Source: Allomyces macrogynus ATCC 38327
Taxonomy: Eukaryota; Blastocladiomycota; Blastocladiomycetes; Blastocladiales; Blastocladiaceae
Assembly: GCA_000151295.1 (NCBI GenBank)
Contig: GG745331.1
Coordinates: 651,027 to 715,026 of the forward strand
Reading direction: 5' to 3'
DNA length: 64,000 nt
In this document: positions 21,372 to 32,263 of the stretch, piece by piece
Position numbering within the stretch: position 1 is the first letter of the stretch
Layout: every line of letters begins with the position of its first letter
Notes under the pieces: model-generated
The model's database searches: none
Seen by the model: the letters and a program-made list of their open reading frames with translations, nothing else
Told to the model about the DNA's origin: nothing
Made by a program: the position numbers and the translations under genes

Positions 21372-24300
21372 ATGCAACCAAACCTCCCTGCACCGCGAGT
21401 ACGCCCCGGCGGCCTCCTCGGGAGCTCGTCCGCGTCGATCCCGCTCGGCGGTCGCTACTCGCAGTCGCAAGTCGCGGCGTCAGCGGGCGGCTTGGCCGCC
21501 GCTGCACCGGCCGGTCCCTCCGCCCCACCCGTCGACCTCATCAACGTCGACGACCTCGACCAACTGGGCCCGCTCATCAAGTCGCTGCTCAGGTCGGGCA
21601 AGGAGGACCGCTACATGGACCAGCTCAAGTCCTACATTGCCGTGCAGGACGCTGAGATTGAACGGCTGTGCAACTCCAACTACCAGGTAAGGTGCATTGA
21701 ACCCGTTGCTGGCCAATTCGAGGTACAAGAACTGATCCTGTCTCGATACGCCCGGCTCCCAGGAGTTTCTGCAATCCGTCGACCAGTTGCTCAAGGTCCG
21801 CGTCGAGACCGTTGAGCTGAAGACCCAGCTCACGCAGCTCACCGAAGAGTTCAACACGGCAGTCAAGTCGTCGGTCGACAAGGTCTGCTTCTTGCTGATG
21901 ATGGCACCGCCGGGGATACGCAGCGGCGCGATTACTCACCTTCCTCACCATCCACTCCAGAAAAAAGAGCTCATCCAGCGCCGCAAAATCTACGCCAACC
22001 TCGAAAACGCGCTCGAGGCCGTCTCGCAATGCCTCGCCGTCCTCGACCTCGCTCTGCGCGCCAACTCGCTCTTTGCCGCGCGCAAATACTACTCGTCGCT
22101 GCGCTGTCTTGACGACATTAGGTCCAAGCTCGGGCCGATCCAGCAGTTCGAGGTCGCCAAGTACCTTGGTTTGTAGATCTCATCTCTCATCCCCTCCCCA
22201 AACGCATTTCGTCCGACTCACCCCGCCGTTTGTGCCAGGTGAATGCCTTCCGAAGATGCAGGAAAACGTGCGCATGGCCGTCAACACCGACCTGCGCGAC
22301 TGGTTCGTCACCGTGCGCGAAAACTCGCGCGCCGTTGGGCAAGTCGCGACAGACATGATGGTCACGGCCACGCGCCGCGCCGCCATGAGCTCCAACGGGT
22401 ACAAGGGGTCGCGCATGTCCGTGGCCATTTCCGCGTTTGGACTCGAGGACGATGGACTACGTACGGTTTGCATGATAATCGTTTCGCGTGGACATGGGTG
22501 GAGATTGACCGGATTGCTTTCCGCCGGGGTGCAGAAAACGTCATGGATAACGACCAGGTCCACGTCGACTTCAAGCCGCTCTACCAGTCGATTCACATTC
22601 ACGGCGTCATGGGCCGGTTGCCGGACTTGATGGCCGAGTTCGAGGAGCAGCGACGAGTAGGCTTCAATCGTTCATTCGAATCTCTTGCAAGCCACCGACT
22701 GATTCCGCTCGCGAATGCTGTTTAGCTCCAAGCAAACCTGTTTCTCGCACCCAAGTTTACACTCGCGCAACCGGCGGGCTGGTCGGCGCTCGAGCCGTAC
22801 CTGCAAGACGTGACGGGCTTCTTCCTGCTCGAGCGCACGATCCTCAACACGACCAGCCAGTTTCGGTCGCGCGCGGCCGTCGATTTGCTCTGGGACCAGA
22901 CCGTGACCAATATTACCAACTTGGTCAACGAGTTTTTGGCCACGGGCGACGACCCGGCACAGTATTTGCGCCTGCAAGCGGTCATGATGCCGTTTATTCA
23001 GACGCTGCAGGTGCGCTGATGTTTCGAGATGTGGATCTTGGTCAAGGACTCACAGCGCTGATCCGCGATGTAGATGTACAGCTACCTCGTGAACCGGCTC
23101 GTCGAGACCATGGCCACGATCTTCGAGCGGTACACGGACTTGATGAAGCAGTCGTGCTCCGAGAAGCTGCACCAGGTGCGCAAACGCTCTTTCCACCCCC
23201 ATCCGCGCTCCCCATCTCCAAACCCGACCAACCCCACCCACATCTAGGCCGTCGAAGAAGACGACTGTGTCCCCGTCACCGTCCACTCCCCCATCGAACA
23301 CGACTCTTACAAGTCGCGTCTCCACGTCTCTGACCCGAGCGACACTGTCCCGCCCCCCTTGCCCACGCCGGCGGGCACCAAACCGCCGCCGCCGCCGTAC
23401 CCGCGCAACCTACCCTACTCGAAAGTGGTCCCGACGGCCGCCGACTTGCTCTACGCGTTCGTCGACGGGTACTACAAGTTTGCGACCAATTTAGCCTCGG
23501 CCGATACGGGCAACGGCGATGTCCCGACGGTCGTGGCGGCCGCGGACGCCGACGACTTAGTGCGCCGGTCGGTCGATGCGTTGATGATGCGGTACTTGCG
23601 CGACCCTCTGGGGGCGATCATCGATGCGTCGACGAACTTGGCGCAGATTTTGCAGATTTTGGTGAATGTCGCGTGGATGGCGCGGTTGGCGGGAGCACTG
23701 GAGCGCGCGCTCATGGAGAAGCGGTACGGTAGTGCGAAGGAGAGTGGGATTGATGGGCGCGAAGGAGCTGACTGTGATGTTGGGTGCGCGGTAGATTGAT
23801 GCCGTCGTCGTCGCGCGTCGTGTTGCAAGCCGGCGAGAGCTTCAAGCAGTGCCGTAAAACCGCGGAGAAGCGTATTTTTGAGCTGCTCAACCACAAGATT
23901 TCGGATTTCCTCGGGCTCGCCGAGTACGACTTTATGCCGCCGGCCGACGTGGCGAGGAGTAAGATGCCGTCGCCGTACTTGCGAGGTTCGTACTGTTGCC
24001 TCATTTTGTTTCCCACATCCCGGCTTCCCACGGATGGTATCGCTCACGACGGCGCCGTGCGATCCTAGACCTGGTCAATTTCTTGACGACTGTCATGTAC
24101 TCGACGCTCGAAAACCTGCCGAGCGAGATCAAGACGTTCATTTACTTTGAAGCGTTTGACCATCTCGCAAACGGCATGCTCGTACGCATCACCCTCCCCC
24201 CTCCCAACTTCCCTTCATTTCCATTCGCTCACCACCTACGTCCCATGCACCAGGACCTGATTCTTGCGCCAACCGTGCGCCGCATCAACCTGGCCTTTGT

Positions 24301-24724
24301 CGACCAATTCGCAACTGACGTGTCCTTTCTCGAGCGGTTTGTGAACGGGCTCGGGGACCAGAACGTGCAGGACACGTTCTTGGTCCTGCGGCAGGCCGTC
24401 ACGCTGATGGTCGCGGAACACCCGACCGAAGTGCTTGATCCAGCGGTCGCGCATAAACGGTACTCGCGGCTCAAGCGGTCGGTCATGGTGCAGTTGTTGG
24501 AAAAGTACGTGTTCCGCGACAGATGTCGTGGAGAAGTGCGGAAGCTGACGGGTGCGGATGGCGGCGTGTTTAGGCTCAACAACGCGGCGGGCATGTTTGC
24601 GGCCCGGGCCGATAAGGCCAAGCGCAAGGAGTACGAGACGGTGATTATGACGCTGAAAAAGGAGATTGCGCGCAGTCCGTCGCCGACTAAGACGGCGCGA
24701 GCTGTCGGCGGAGGGAGCGCATGA
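21372..24724 (+). CDS. SEC15: Exocyst complex subunit Sec15
   Basis: Subunit of the exocyst that tethers secretory vesicles to the plasma membrane and binds the Rab Sec4. Eleven exons (21372-21686, 21763-21882, 21961-22168, 22239-22460, 22535-22656, 22726-23010, 23074-23175, 23248-23723, 23795-23985, 24069-24181, 24254-24724) give 874 aa with every phase consistent. Family features in order: EFLQSVDQLLKVRVE, then a coiled helix and RRKIYANLENALEAV with CLAVLDLALRANSLF (N-terminal region), DFKPLYQSIHIHGVMGRLPD, the large alpha-helical C-terminal domain from about residue 400 with FFLLERTILNTT, YSYLVNRLVETMATI and LVNFLTTVMYSTLENLP, and a closing NVQDTFLVLRQAVTLM. An acidic/Pro-rich insert (VEEDDCVPVT to GTKPPPPPYP) interrupts the middle. 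Intron sizes are mostly 66-90 bp. No frame damage seen. Confidence 0.94.
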
Positions 24725-25378
24725 ATGTTATGGATTCACTTTTTGTGCACATGTGTTTGGTCTCAGGTTAGCGCGGCAGAAGATCGACAGGAATGGGCAT
24801 TGAGGTCTGGAAGCGCGGCCGGACCCTCCGCGCCTGAGTAGGCAAGGAGAGGCCAACCGTTTGGCGGTATTTGATCGTCGCACGTCCACTGCGCCAGGCC
24901 CACTTTTCTCAGATATGCGAGAGAAATGCTTGCCAAACCATCTCCACTCGATTCCTGTGGGCGTTGAGTGACGCTCATCTGTGAAAACGACCTTGCTTGA
25001 AGACTTGAGCAAAAGTTGGCGTCAAAGAATCTCTGTTCCCAAACATGGCATCAACTGGCATCAACAAGGTTCACGGGGGATAAGGACGTTCGACAATGTT
25101 GAGAAACGTGGGGAACGAGAGGAGAAACACACAGAAGGGCGAATCAACGAACGGAGCCAAACGGCGACCAAGAAACGGGAAAAGCAGAGCAACCGAAGAC
25201 GCAACCAAAGACCAAACTGCCGAAAATCACAGAAACGAAGACAGAGTCATAAGCCTTCACGCCGACATGAAACCAGCGCCCGAACAAACCGACTGACGGG
25301 CTCACCCATCCAACGCGACACTCGACACTCGCGCGCGCACCACCAGCTGCCCGCGCGTCCACCCCTCCTGCGACGCGC
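24725..25378. other. Convergent intergenic region between SEC15 and the dsRBD gene
   Basis: About 650 bp, less GC-rich than the genes, A-rich on the plus strand at 25080-25280 (presumably 3' UTR of the minus-strand gene). No gene seen. Confidence 0.55.
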
Positions 25379-28300
25379 TCAGCGCCCGCCACCCCGAATC
25401 AGATCTAGCTCGTACATGACCATCTTGGCCGCAGCCTGCTTGGCCCGCATCGCAGTCGCCTGCATCTCGACCCAGGGCCCCACGTACGACGTCCCATTCA
25501 CGCGCAACTTCATCCGGTGCCGCTTCGGCCCGACGCCGTCCGTGCGCTCGCGGTCCTCGAGGTACGTCGGCGCGGCCCACCCACACTTCTGCGCGTGCTC
25601 GTTCAGCTTACCCACAAAGTTACGGCCAATCTCGGCCAGCGTGTACTGCACGTTCGCGACTGGCGGCGGCGTCGCTGCGTGCGCCGCCGGTACCGCAGGC
25701 GCGGCGGGAGCCGGCACCGCGGGCGAGGGGATGCGCGCGGGCACGTGCATGACCGCCGGCGGCACCGCCGCCGGTCTCGGTCCAACTGCGGCGGCCGGCG
25801 CGCGTGGCGTTCCACCGACGAGGTTCAGCGCGCGCATCGCGATTTCGGCCACGGCCAGCTCGGCAGATTTCTTCTTCGAGTGCACAGTGGGCACTTCGAA
25901 CACGTATCGCGCCTCGGGCGCGGCCAGGACGAGGCGGCACCCGAATGGGCCGGCTTGCCCGCCCGCGGCCTCGATAATCGTGTACTCTGGCTTGCTCAGG
26001 AGGCCGTGGTGCTCGGGGATCTTGACGTACTCCTCGAGCTTGGACTTGAATTGGCCTTGGTTCCCGGCAAATATCGACGCGGGGTAGATTTTCAGCGGGA
26101 CGTGGTTCGTGCGCTGGATCGCGGCAGCGGCGGTGGCGGTGGGGGGCGGGGTGGCCGAGGCGACCCGGGCTGAAGCGGGCGCCGAGTAGGGTGGTGGAGC
26201 CGATGTGCCGTGTGCGGGCGGGTGAGCGAATGCGCCGTACGCGGGCGGGTGAGCAGGTGCAGGCGGGTGAGCGGGAGCAGCAGAGGCGGAAAACCACGCC
26301 GAGGTCGACGGGGCTGCGGTGCTGGCGAGACTGGGCAGACCCGGCGAGGTGGTTGCGGATCGCGACACGTAAGACGGCGGAGCGGCACAAGACGGAGGAC
26401 GGGTCGCTGGACCAGGTGTCGTTGTTGCGGATGAGCCCAAAATGCGGCTCGCCCACGCCGTCGAGCCCGATGTGTTGGGGGCAGCAGGAGCAGCGCGTGT
26501 GGTCGCAGTCGCTTTCACGTACGCTGAGAAAGCCGCAGTTACGGCGGATGTAGCCGCCGCAGCTTGCAATGCAGATGTGCCGCGCGGCGCGGCGGGCGGG
26601 GCGGGGCGGGCGTCGGCCGTCGCGCGACTGGTTGTGTCGAATAGCGTGAGGCTCGATGCAGATCGCGTCAGTTGGGCCGGGGGCAACAGCCCGTGCACTT
26701 GGCGGTCATGTTGAGCTGGAGGCGGGGACGCGTCTCGAGCCGAAGCCGGATCTGGTGGCGCATGCTCAATGACGACGATATCGTCGTCAGAAACATCGCC
26801 AGGCTCGGTCGCGCTCGGTAAGCGAGGATGCGTGCGGGTCGCCGCAGGAGCCGCGTTCGAGCTCGCGGTCTCGGTCAGCCGCGGCCAGCCAGACACAGCA
26901 CGCAGCAGCTCTGGTTCGGTGCGCGCGGCCGGAGCCACGTCCAGCGCCGCCCTTTTCGCAGTCGCATCACGCGCTTGGTGCACACGCGGTGGCTCCACCA
27001 CTTTCATGGCATCGTCGACATCGTCGTCAAGGTCAATCACGCTGGTCGAGCGGGCCCGCACGCGATCCGGCACCAGCTCTGGCGCAGGGGTGATAGCTGC
27101 TCCTGCAATCTCAGCCAGTCGCGGCCACCCAGGCGCAACGCGCGGTGACTCCGGTTTCGCACGCGGCGGTTTCTGCACGTCGCGCTCGCTCGTGGTCGAT
27201 TCCGATTGCATCGCCGGCGAAACCGTGTCACGCGCGTCGTTGCGGGGGCGCGGCGACTCGCTGCTGAATCCCGTCACGGAAGTCGCCGTACTTCCCGTCG
27301 GCATCGTAGACCCAGCCAGCGACCGGGACGACGGCGAATACGAGTTCGTCCAGTTGCCGCGGCGGTCCGTGGCCGCTGTCGTCGTGCGGTTCGAGCACGT
27401 GCTTCGTGAAGACCCAGAGTCGGAAATGCGGGTAGAGCGTGCCGCCGACGCACCGTACGGCGGCGGAGGCGGGGACCGCGACCGGTTGTCGCCCCTCCGA
27501 TTCCGCGGGGGCGACAGTGACCGGCACCGCGACGTCCCGACGTTGTCGCGGCGCGTAGATGGCTCGGTCGAAGTGCGGCGCGACGAGGAGTCAGCAGCGA
27601 TCCGGTCTGGGTACGTGGAGCGCGCACAACGCGGCGATGGAAAGAGGAATCGCCAAGAAGCCGGCACGGGCCGGTAGTTGCGCTCCTCGATCTCGTGAGC
27701 GCGAGCGTGCCGCGGCAGTGGGGACGGAGACCGCATGCGCCAGTCGCGCGGCGAGGACGCACGTGCCGTGCGGTTTTCTTTGTACTGCTGAGACTCGGTG
27801 CGTTTGCGCGGCGGCGGCGAGGGCGAGCGCGCGTGCCGGCCGCGCAACGCGGGCGACCGCGACCGCGACCGCGACCAGGGATCTGAGCGAGATGGCGGTG
27901 GTGACCGCGATCGTGACGTCAGACGCGGATCGGGACGGGCAGGCTGCACGCGGTCGCGGTCGGACGGCGCTGGTACGGCACGGTGATCGCATGGGTCGTC
28001 GCTGCGAGTCTGGCGCTGCGAATTATCACGCCGAGTCCCACGCAATTTTTCGCGGCGGCTATGGTCGCGCGAAACGCTACGGCGGGTCTCGCACGAACTG
28101 TCGCGATCAGCTTGGACGCGCAAATCGTCACGATAAGTCTGGTTGCGCGAATCATCGCGGCAAGTCGGGTCGCGCAAGGCGTCGCGATATGTCGCGTCGC
28201 GCGAATCGTCGCGGCGGATCTCATGCGAATCAGCACGCCAAGAAGAGTCGCACACGTCGTTGCGGCCGTCACGACGAGTCTGGTCGTGCAGCTCGTCGCG

Positions 28301-28726
28301 GCGAGTCTCCTCGCGCAAGTCGTCGCGGCGGCCGCCCTTGTGCGCGGAGTGGTCGTCGGTGGACTCGCCGCACGAGCTCGGCGGCACGCTGGACGGAATC
28401 GTGAGCGAGTCGGTGCGCCGCGGATCGGAGCGGTTCCGAGCATTGGTGTCGAGCGCGTGCGCGTGGCCGGATGCATCGAGTCGGGCTCTGTTCAGATCAG
28501 CGGAAGCGGCGGCAGGAGGGACTTCAAACGCATGGCCGTGAGCATGACGCGAAACGCGATCCACATCAACCGCCGCGTCAGGACCCGCACCGATTTCACG
28601 TCCCTGGCCCCGACCGTCGTGCACCATATCCTGGAACCGCAGGGAAAACGTGATAATCGTCGTCAATCTGCGCCAAATCACGTCGAGAATCGGCGCACGC
28701 ACCGTATCCGCGCCAACTGGTGCCAT
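25379..28726 (-). CDS. Double-stranded-RNA-binding protein with long charged disordered N-terminus
   Basis: Protein of about 1090 aa. Two dsRBD-like modules sit at the C-terminus. The first has FKSKLEEYVKIPEHHGL, KPEYTIIEAAGG and the basic HSKKKSAELAVAEIAMRAL helix. The second ends the protein with FVGKLNEHAQKCGW, RHRMKLRVNG and AMRAKQAAAKMVMYEL. The K-K-x-A-E/A-x-x-A pattern at the start of the last helix is the RNA-contacting part of the fold; the second module is more diverged. The first ~800 residues are Arg/Ser/Asp-rich, with a degenerate 6-10-residue repeat (RRDDLREETRRDELHDQTRR and similar) encoded around 27.96-28.33 kb and SRSRSP-like segments. A probable 72-bp stop-free intron (28702-28631, GTGCGT...CAG) follows a short first exon starting at 28726; an in-frame ATG at 28768 is the alternative start. 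Partner and pathway unknown; ADAR- or Dicer-type catalytic domains are absent. Confidence 0.75.
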   Translation of the reverse strand: MAPVGADTVRAPILDVIWRRLTTIITFSLRFQDMVHDGRGQGREIGAGPDAAVDVDRVSRHAHGHAFEVPPAAASADLNRARLDASGHAHALDTNARNRSDPRRTDSLTIPSSVPPSSCGESTDDHSAHKGGRRDDLREETRRDELHDQTRRDGRNDVCDSSWRADSHEIRRDDSRDATYRDALRDPTCRDDSRNQTYRDDLRVQADRDSSCETRRSVSRDHSRREKLRGTRRDNSQRQTRSDDPCDHRAVPAPSDRDRVQPARPDPRLTSRSRSPPPSRSDPWSRSRSRSPALRGRHARSPSPPPRKRTESQQYKENRTARASSPRDWRMRSPSPLPRHARAHEIEERNYRPVPASWRFLFPSPRCARSTYPDRIAADSSSRRTSTEPSTRRDNVGTSRCRSLSPPRNRRGDNRSRSPPPPPYGASAARSTRISDSGSSRSTCSNRTTTAATDRRGNWTNSYSPSSRSLAGSTMPTGSTATSVTGFSSESPRPRNDARDTVSPAMQSESTTSERDVQKPPRAKPESPRVAPGWPRLAEIAGAAITPAPELVPDRVRARSTSVIDLDDDVDDAMKVVEPPRVHQARDATAKRAALDVAPAARTEPELLRAVSGWPRLTETASSNAAPAATRTHPRLPSATEPGDVSDDDIVVIEHAPPDPASARDASPPPAQHDRQVHGLLPPAQLTRSASSLTLFDTTSRATADARPAPPAAPRGTSALQAAAATSAVTAAFSAYVKATATTRAAPAAPNTSGSTAWASRILGSSATTTPGPATRPPSCAAPPSYVSRSATTSPGLPSLASTAAPSTSAWFSASAAPAHPPAPAHPPAYGAFAHPPAHGTSAPPPYSAPASARVASATPPPTATAAAAIQRTNHVPLKIYPASIFAGNQGQFKSKLEEYVKIPEHHGLLSKPEYTIIEAAGGQAGPFGCRLVLAAPEARYVFEVPTVHSKKKSAELAVAEIAMRALNLVGGTPRAPAAAVGPRPAAVPPAVMHVPARIPSPAVPAPAAPAVPAAHAATPPPVANVQYTLAEIGRNFVGKLNEHAQKCGWAAPTYLEDRERTDGVGPKRHRMKLRVNGTSYVGPWVEMQATAMRAKQAAAKMVMYELDLIRGGGR

Positions 28727-28760
28727 GGCAAAGAGTGCCGACCCAGGCTCGCGCAGAAAA

Positions 28761-29300
28761 CTACACAAAGATCAAGACCATCAACATCAGCGCGATAACG
28801 AAAAATAGCAACAAAGGCGTGATCATGGGCAAGATGAGCCAAATATCGCACCCAAAAATAGCATCCTGTTCAATTTTTGCAGGCAAATGCACCAACCCAT
28901 TGGTCAGGAAGGGGATGCCATTGCTGAACACCATCTGGGAGATCGGCACCAGGATCCCCTCCCTTGCCAAGAGATTGATGAGCAAGTGGACTTGCTGGGA
29001 GGCCTGGCGTGACCAGATGATCTTCTCATCAACATTTTGCATGGGCAGCAACTCTAGCAGGTAGAAAGCAACCAGGGTCAATTCTACAGAGGAGGACAAA
29101 AAAAGGAGCAAGAACAACATACTCTTGAGCACCTCCACCAAGTCATGCTTCTTGAACATCGACGCCCACACCTGGATGAAGTCAAACTGTGCCGAGGAGA
29201 TGGAAAGATTGATGGGAATTGAGGAAATGGGAATGTTGACCAGGACCAGCTTGGTCTCTGGCCTCTTGGCCTGGGAAATCGCCATTTGGGCCTTGGCCAT
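28761..29300 (-). CDS. Orphan hydrophobic ORF inside the CpG-poor island
   Basis: An intact 179-codon frame from MAKAQMAISQ. It contains a hydrophobic stretch (LKSMLFLLLFLSSSVELTLV) and a strongly hydrophobic C-terminus (LILPMITPLLLFFVIALMLM), with polar sequence between. Codon choice differs from every neighbour, with few CpG-containing codons. I recognise no family. It may be a mobile-element fragment, a horizontally acquired gene or non-coding. It overlaps the longest possible start of the dsRBD gene by a few bases, which argues against both using those starts. Confidence 0.3.
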   Translation of the reverse strand: MAKAQMAISQAKRPETKLVLVNIPISSIPINLSISSAQFDFIQVWASMFKKHDLVEVLKSMLFLLLFLSSSVELTLVAFYLLELLPMQNVDEKIIWSRQASQQVHLLINLLAREGILVPISQMVFSNGIPFLTNGLVHLPAKIEQDAIFGCDIWLILPMITPLLLFFVIALMLMVLIFV

Positions 29301-29650
29301 GAACTAGAAGCAGCCAATCATTGAGCAATCAATTCAATACCCGTTCAATCTTCAGAAAACATCAAGGATAATGCCCAAGTACCAGGTCTGAATCATTCCA
29401 GCAGTGCACCAAGCACCCTACCCCTTCCCCTTGGTCAAAGACCTTGCCCACCAAAAATGCAATGTCACCCTTCTGGTCAATTGCATGTGGCCCCTCTGCC
29501 ATCTGGCCATGATCAAGAACAAGATTTGCAGGTGCAGGGCCGAAAAGAACAATTTTTGTGTCCTAGATGGCCCAGGATCAGCTTCACCATGAACATTTTG
29601 GGCTCATTGGGGACTGGCAACCCATACTCGAGGAACTACACCATGCTGCA
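28790..29650. other. CpG-depleted island of foreign or methylation-decayed character
   Basis: Over about 860 bp I count only around nine CpG by eye, whereas adjoining genes have about that many in 60 bp. The segment is richer in TG/CA and generally lower in GC. Its edges are fairly sharp: CpG-rich sequence resumes at about 29655 (GAGCCCGCCG) and ends at about 28790 (CAGCGCG). It contains one open frame, 28761-29300 minus, listed separately. No terminal repeats were recognised. Confidence 0.7.
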
Positions 29651-30236
29651 ATGACATGAGCCCGCCGTTTTGGTCGTGTTGGTCGTGTCGGATGAGCACA
29701 ATGAGTCGAAGTGGAAGTGGGGCTGGAGGTGGTCCAGTTGGTGTGCCGAAAAACAGGTCCATGACAGTGATAGTTCCTGGGTTGTGGTTCTTGCTCGTTG
29801 GCTCCAAGATGCGCCAAGTCGTGTGTATTTGCGTGCAGGTCGTCGATGCTGTTGCAGGTGCGCCTGGCAAGAATGAAGTTCATGGTGGCAGTGTGGTTCA
29901 TGTTTGCCGAAGACATGGCGCCATGCGCGGCGCGGTGAGACCACAAACCCACCACCATTCACCGACCACGGCCCACCCTCGACACCGCTCAACACCATTC
30001 GAAACCGCCCATCTTGATCACTTTGTATGATTCCGAGTCTTCCTCACCAGCGCGCACCACGGGCGCTCCAGCGAGGCAAAAAATGCGTGCTGAGCAATGC
30101 CGAAAAGGACCAAACCCAAGAACCGAGAAAACCAAAGAAAGCGACACCTAAAAAAAACTACGTACGAAACGAAACCAAAAACCAAACCGAACGAAACCAG
30201 GCGCAACCCGCAAAGAACACGAAACTCCTTCCAACA
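29651..30236. other. Intergenic region 3' of COQ1
   Basis: About 590 bp with normal CpG content again. The A/C-rich plus-strand stretch at 30100-30236 is probably COQ1 3' UTR. No gene seen. Confidence 0.5.
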
Positions 30237-31865
30237 CTAGCGTGACCGCGTCAAGACCTTGTCCGTGAGCTGGATCAGGGCGTCGCGCGCGGGCGACGCG
30301 GGCCACGCGACAATCGCCTGCGTAGCGACTTGGCAATGCTGTGCGGCCAAATCGCGCGTTTTCTGCAACCCGGTCGACGCGTGCACCAAGTCGAACGCGC
30401 GCATCGCGTCGCCCTCTTCGCTGAACCGGCGCGCGATCAACGGGCGCAGTTCCGGGAACTCCTCGGCGGCAAACAGGACAGGCGCGGTCGCGAGCCCGAG
30501 CTTGAGGTCGGCCCCACCGGCGGGCTTGCCAAACGTCACAGCCGACCCGGTGAAATCGAGCAGGTCGTCGACGAGCTGGAACGCGAGCCCGAGGTGCTTG
30601 CCGTACGTGTAGGCCACGTCGTTGACGGTCTCGGGACTGCCGGCGAGAACCGTCGCGGCACGGCACGACTTGGCGATCAGCGAGGCCGTTTTCATGTAGG
30701 TCTTTTCGAGGTAGTGGTCGAACGACGGGATCGCAGGCGTCGGCACCTGCGTCGACGCCGACAGGAGCATGCGCGGTTCCGTGGCCCCGCCAACATTACC
30801 GTTGCGCAGTTGCATGACCTCGCCCTCGACGAGGTTGGCAATTACCGACGCGAGCAGTTCCACGACCTCGCAGTGCCGCAGTCGCGCGAGCCCGATCGAC
30901 GCGCGCGCGAGAAGGTAGTCGCCGGCCAAGATCGCGAGCTTGTTGCCGTGCTCGGCATTGACCGACGGCACGCCACGGCGCGTATCGGCGACATCAATCA
31001 CGTCGTCGTGCAGGAGCGACGCCGTATGGATCATCTCCGTGATTTCCGCGAGTCGACGCTGCGTCGGCAAAATGCGCGACGCCGGGTGCGCCGCGTAGGC
31101 CGCGGGACCGCCGAAACTGGCCACCAGGGCATCGTCCTCGTGGCCCACGAGCGCCGTGGAAATAGGCGTATCAATGTAGGTGAAGGCGGCAAATGAGTCG
31201 GACGGCGCGGGTGCGGAGCCGTGCGGGGTCACAGAGGGCGGGAGCGGTTGCGTGCCCGGTGGACTCGCATAGGACGCAGCCTGCGAGACGAGCAGAATGA
31301 TGAGCGGTCGAATATGCTTGCCGTTTTGGTCAAAGTAGTAGCGCGCGAGCCGGTGCAGCAGCTGCTGGTCGGTCGTGAGCAGCTTCTTGATGTTGTCGGT
31401 CAGCGACCCAAGTTCCGTGCCAATTAACTCCATCGGGTTCACGAGCTTGCCGCCAGGCGGGACAACGAGCGTCTCGGCCTGCGCCATGGTCTGCGTCCAA
31501 GTTGCCGACGATGCCGGCGCAGATGGAGGTACGCTCGTACGGCTGTTACCGTTGGTCGAGGTGGATGCGAGCGACGAGGCCAGCGGCCGCTTGAAAAAGG
31601 CAGCGATCCGCGATGCGGCCGACGCGGCGCGGATCGACCATGGCAAGGCGCGCGCCGTCGACGAGGTCGAGTTGGTGCGCAGCTGGTGCAGTGCGATCAG
31701 GGACCTTGGGTGGCACGCCGTCGCCGTCGCTGCCGCGGCCTTGGCCGAGCTGGCGCGAGCTGTGGCGGTCCGGAGCATGATCGCAGAGCGGGTGCTGGGA
31801 GTTGGGCGGTACCGTCGATCACGGCGGGATTTTGGGGCGGGTCGCGGGCCAAAAGGTCGGAGCAA
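30237..31865 (-). CDS. COQ1: Trans-polyprenyl diphosphate synthase for ubiquinone side chain
   Basis: Mitochondrial long-chain prenyl diphosphate synthase that extends allylic diphosphates with IPP to make the ubiquinone tail. Single exon, 542 aa from 31865. An in-frame ATG at 31778 begins MLRTATARASSAKAAAATAT, a good presequence, and may be the true start. Catalytic motifs are present: the first Asp-rich motif LLHDDVIDVADTRRG (DDxxD), GNKLAILAGDYLLARA, KTASLIAKSCRAAT and the second Asp-rich motif FQLVDDLLDF. The conserved KHIRPLIILL block that binds IPP is at about residue 185. A 45-60-residue Pro/Ala/Ser-rich insert separates it from the first Asp-rich motif, longer than in most orthologues. 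The final AQHCQVATQAIVAWPASPAR segment is typical of the family. Chain length cannot be deduced by eye. Confidence 0.95.
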   Translation of the reverse strand: MLRPFGPRPAPKSRRDRRYRPTPSTRSAIMLRTATARASSAKAAAATATACHPRSLIALHQLRTNSTSSTARALPWSIRAASAASRIAAFFKRPLASSLASTSTNGNSRTSVPPSAPASSATWTQTMAQAETLVVPPGGKLVNPMELIGTELGSLTDNIKKLLTTDQQLLHRLARYYFDQNGKHIRPLIILLVSQAASYASPPGTQPLPPSVTPHGSAPAPSDSFAAFTYIDTPISTALVGHEDDALVASFGGPAAYAAHPASRILPTQRRLAEITEMIHTASLLHDDVIDVADTRRGVPSVNAEHGNKLAILAGDYLLARASIGLARLRHCEVVELLASVIANLVEGEVMQLRNGNVGGATEPRMLLSASTQVPTPAIPSFDHYLEKTYMKTASLIAKSCRAATVLAGSPETVNDVAYTYGKHLGLAFQLVDDLLDFTGSAVTFGKPAGGADLKLGLATAPVLFAAEEFPELRPLIARRFSEEGDAMRAFDLVHASTGLQKTRDLAAQHCQVATQAIVAWPASPARDALIQLTDKVLTRSR

Positions 31866-32263
31866 CTGGCCGGCAGGGACTCTTGCCAGCAGCGCGTCTT
31901 GAGCACAGTAATCTCGGCGCAGACCGGGACAATGGGGGGCAGGGCGGGCGAGCGAAGCGCAGTAAGTGCGCGGGCAGCGAGCGCAGCGGGTTGGTGTTGC
32001 TCGTGGTGGTGATTTTGTTGTTGTCGCTCGTTGTCGGTCTGCTTCGAGCAGCTGGCAAAGGAACGGTGATCACGGTCGACTCGGTGGTTGTTTGTGTTTG
32101 TTTTTGGTCAGCCCGGCGGAAGCAGCCCACCGCCGTGCCTGCCGCTGCCATCACCTCCACGTGCACTTCATCGACGAAGCAGCTCCTGCTTCAACGACCC
32201 ACCCGTTCCCTCGCTCCGCTCCTTCGTGCATAACTGCTCGTGCTCGACCACATTCATTTCCGC
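31866..32263. other. Region between COQ1 start and SWP1 stop
   Basis: About 400 bp expected to contain the COQ1 promoter and the SWP1 3' end (both genes on the minus strand). No ORF of interest. Confidence 0.5.

Noticed and set aside
25517..26173. 218-codon ORF and other plus-strand frames over the dsRBD gene
   Set aside because: Antisense shadows; the minus frame carries clear dsRBD motifs.
28761..29300. CpG-poor ORF as part of the dsRBD gene
   Set aside because: Frames do not join, composition differs completely, and the dsRBD gene already has a good start at 28726.
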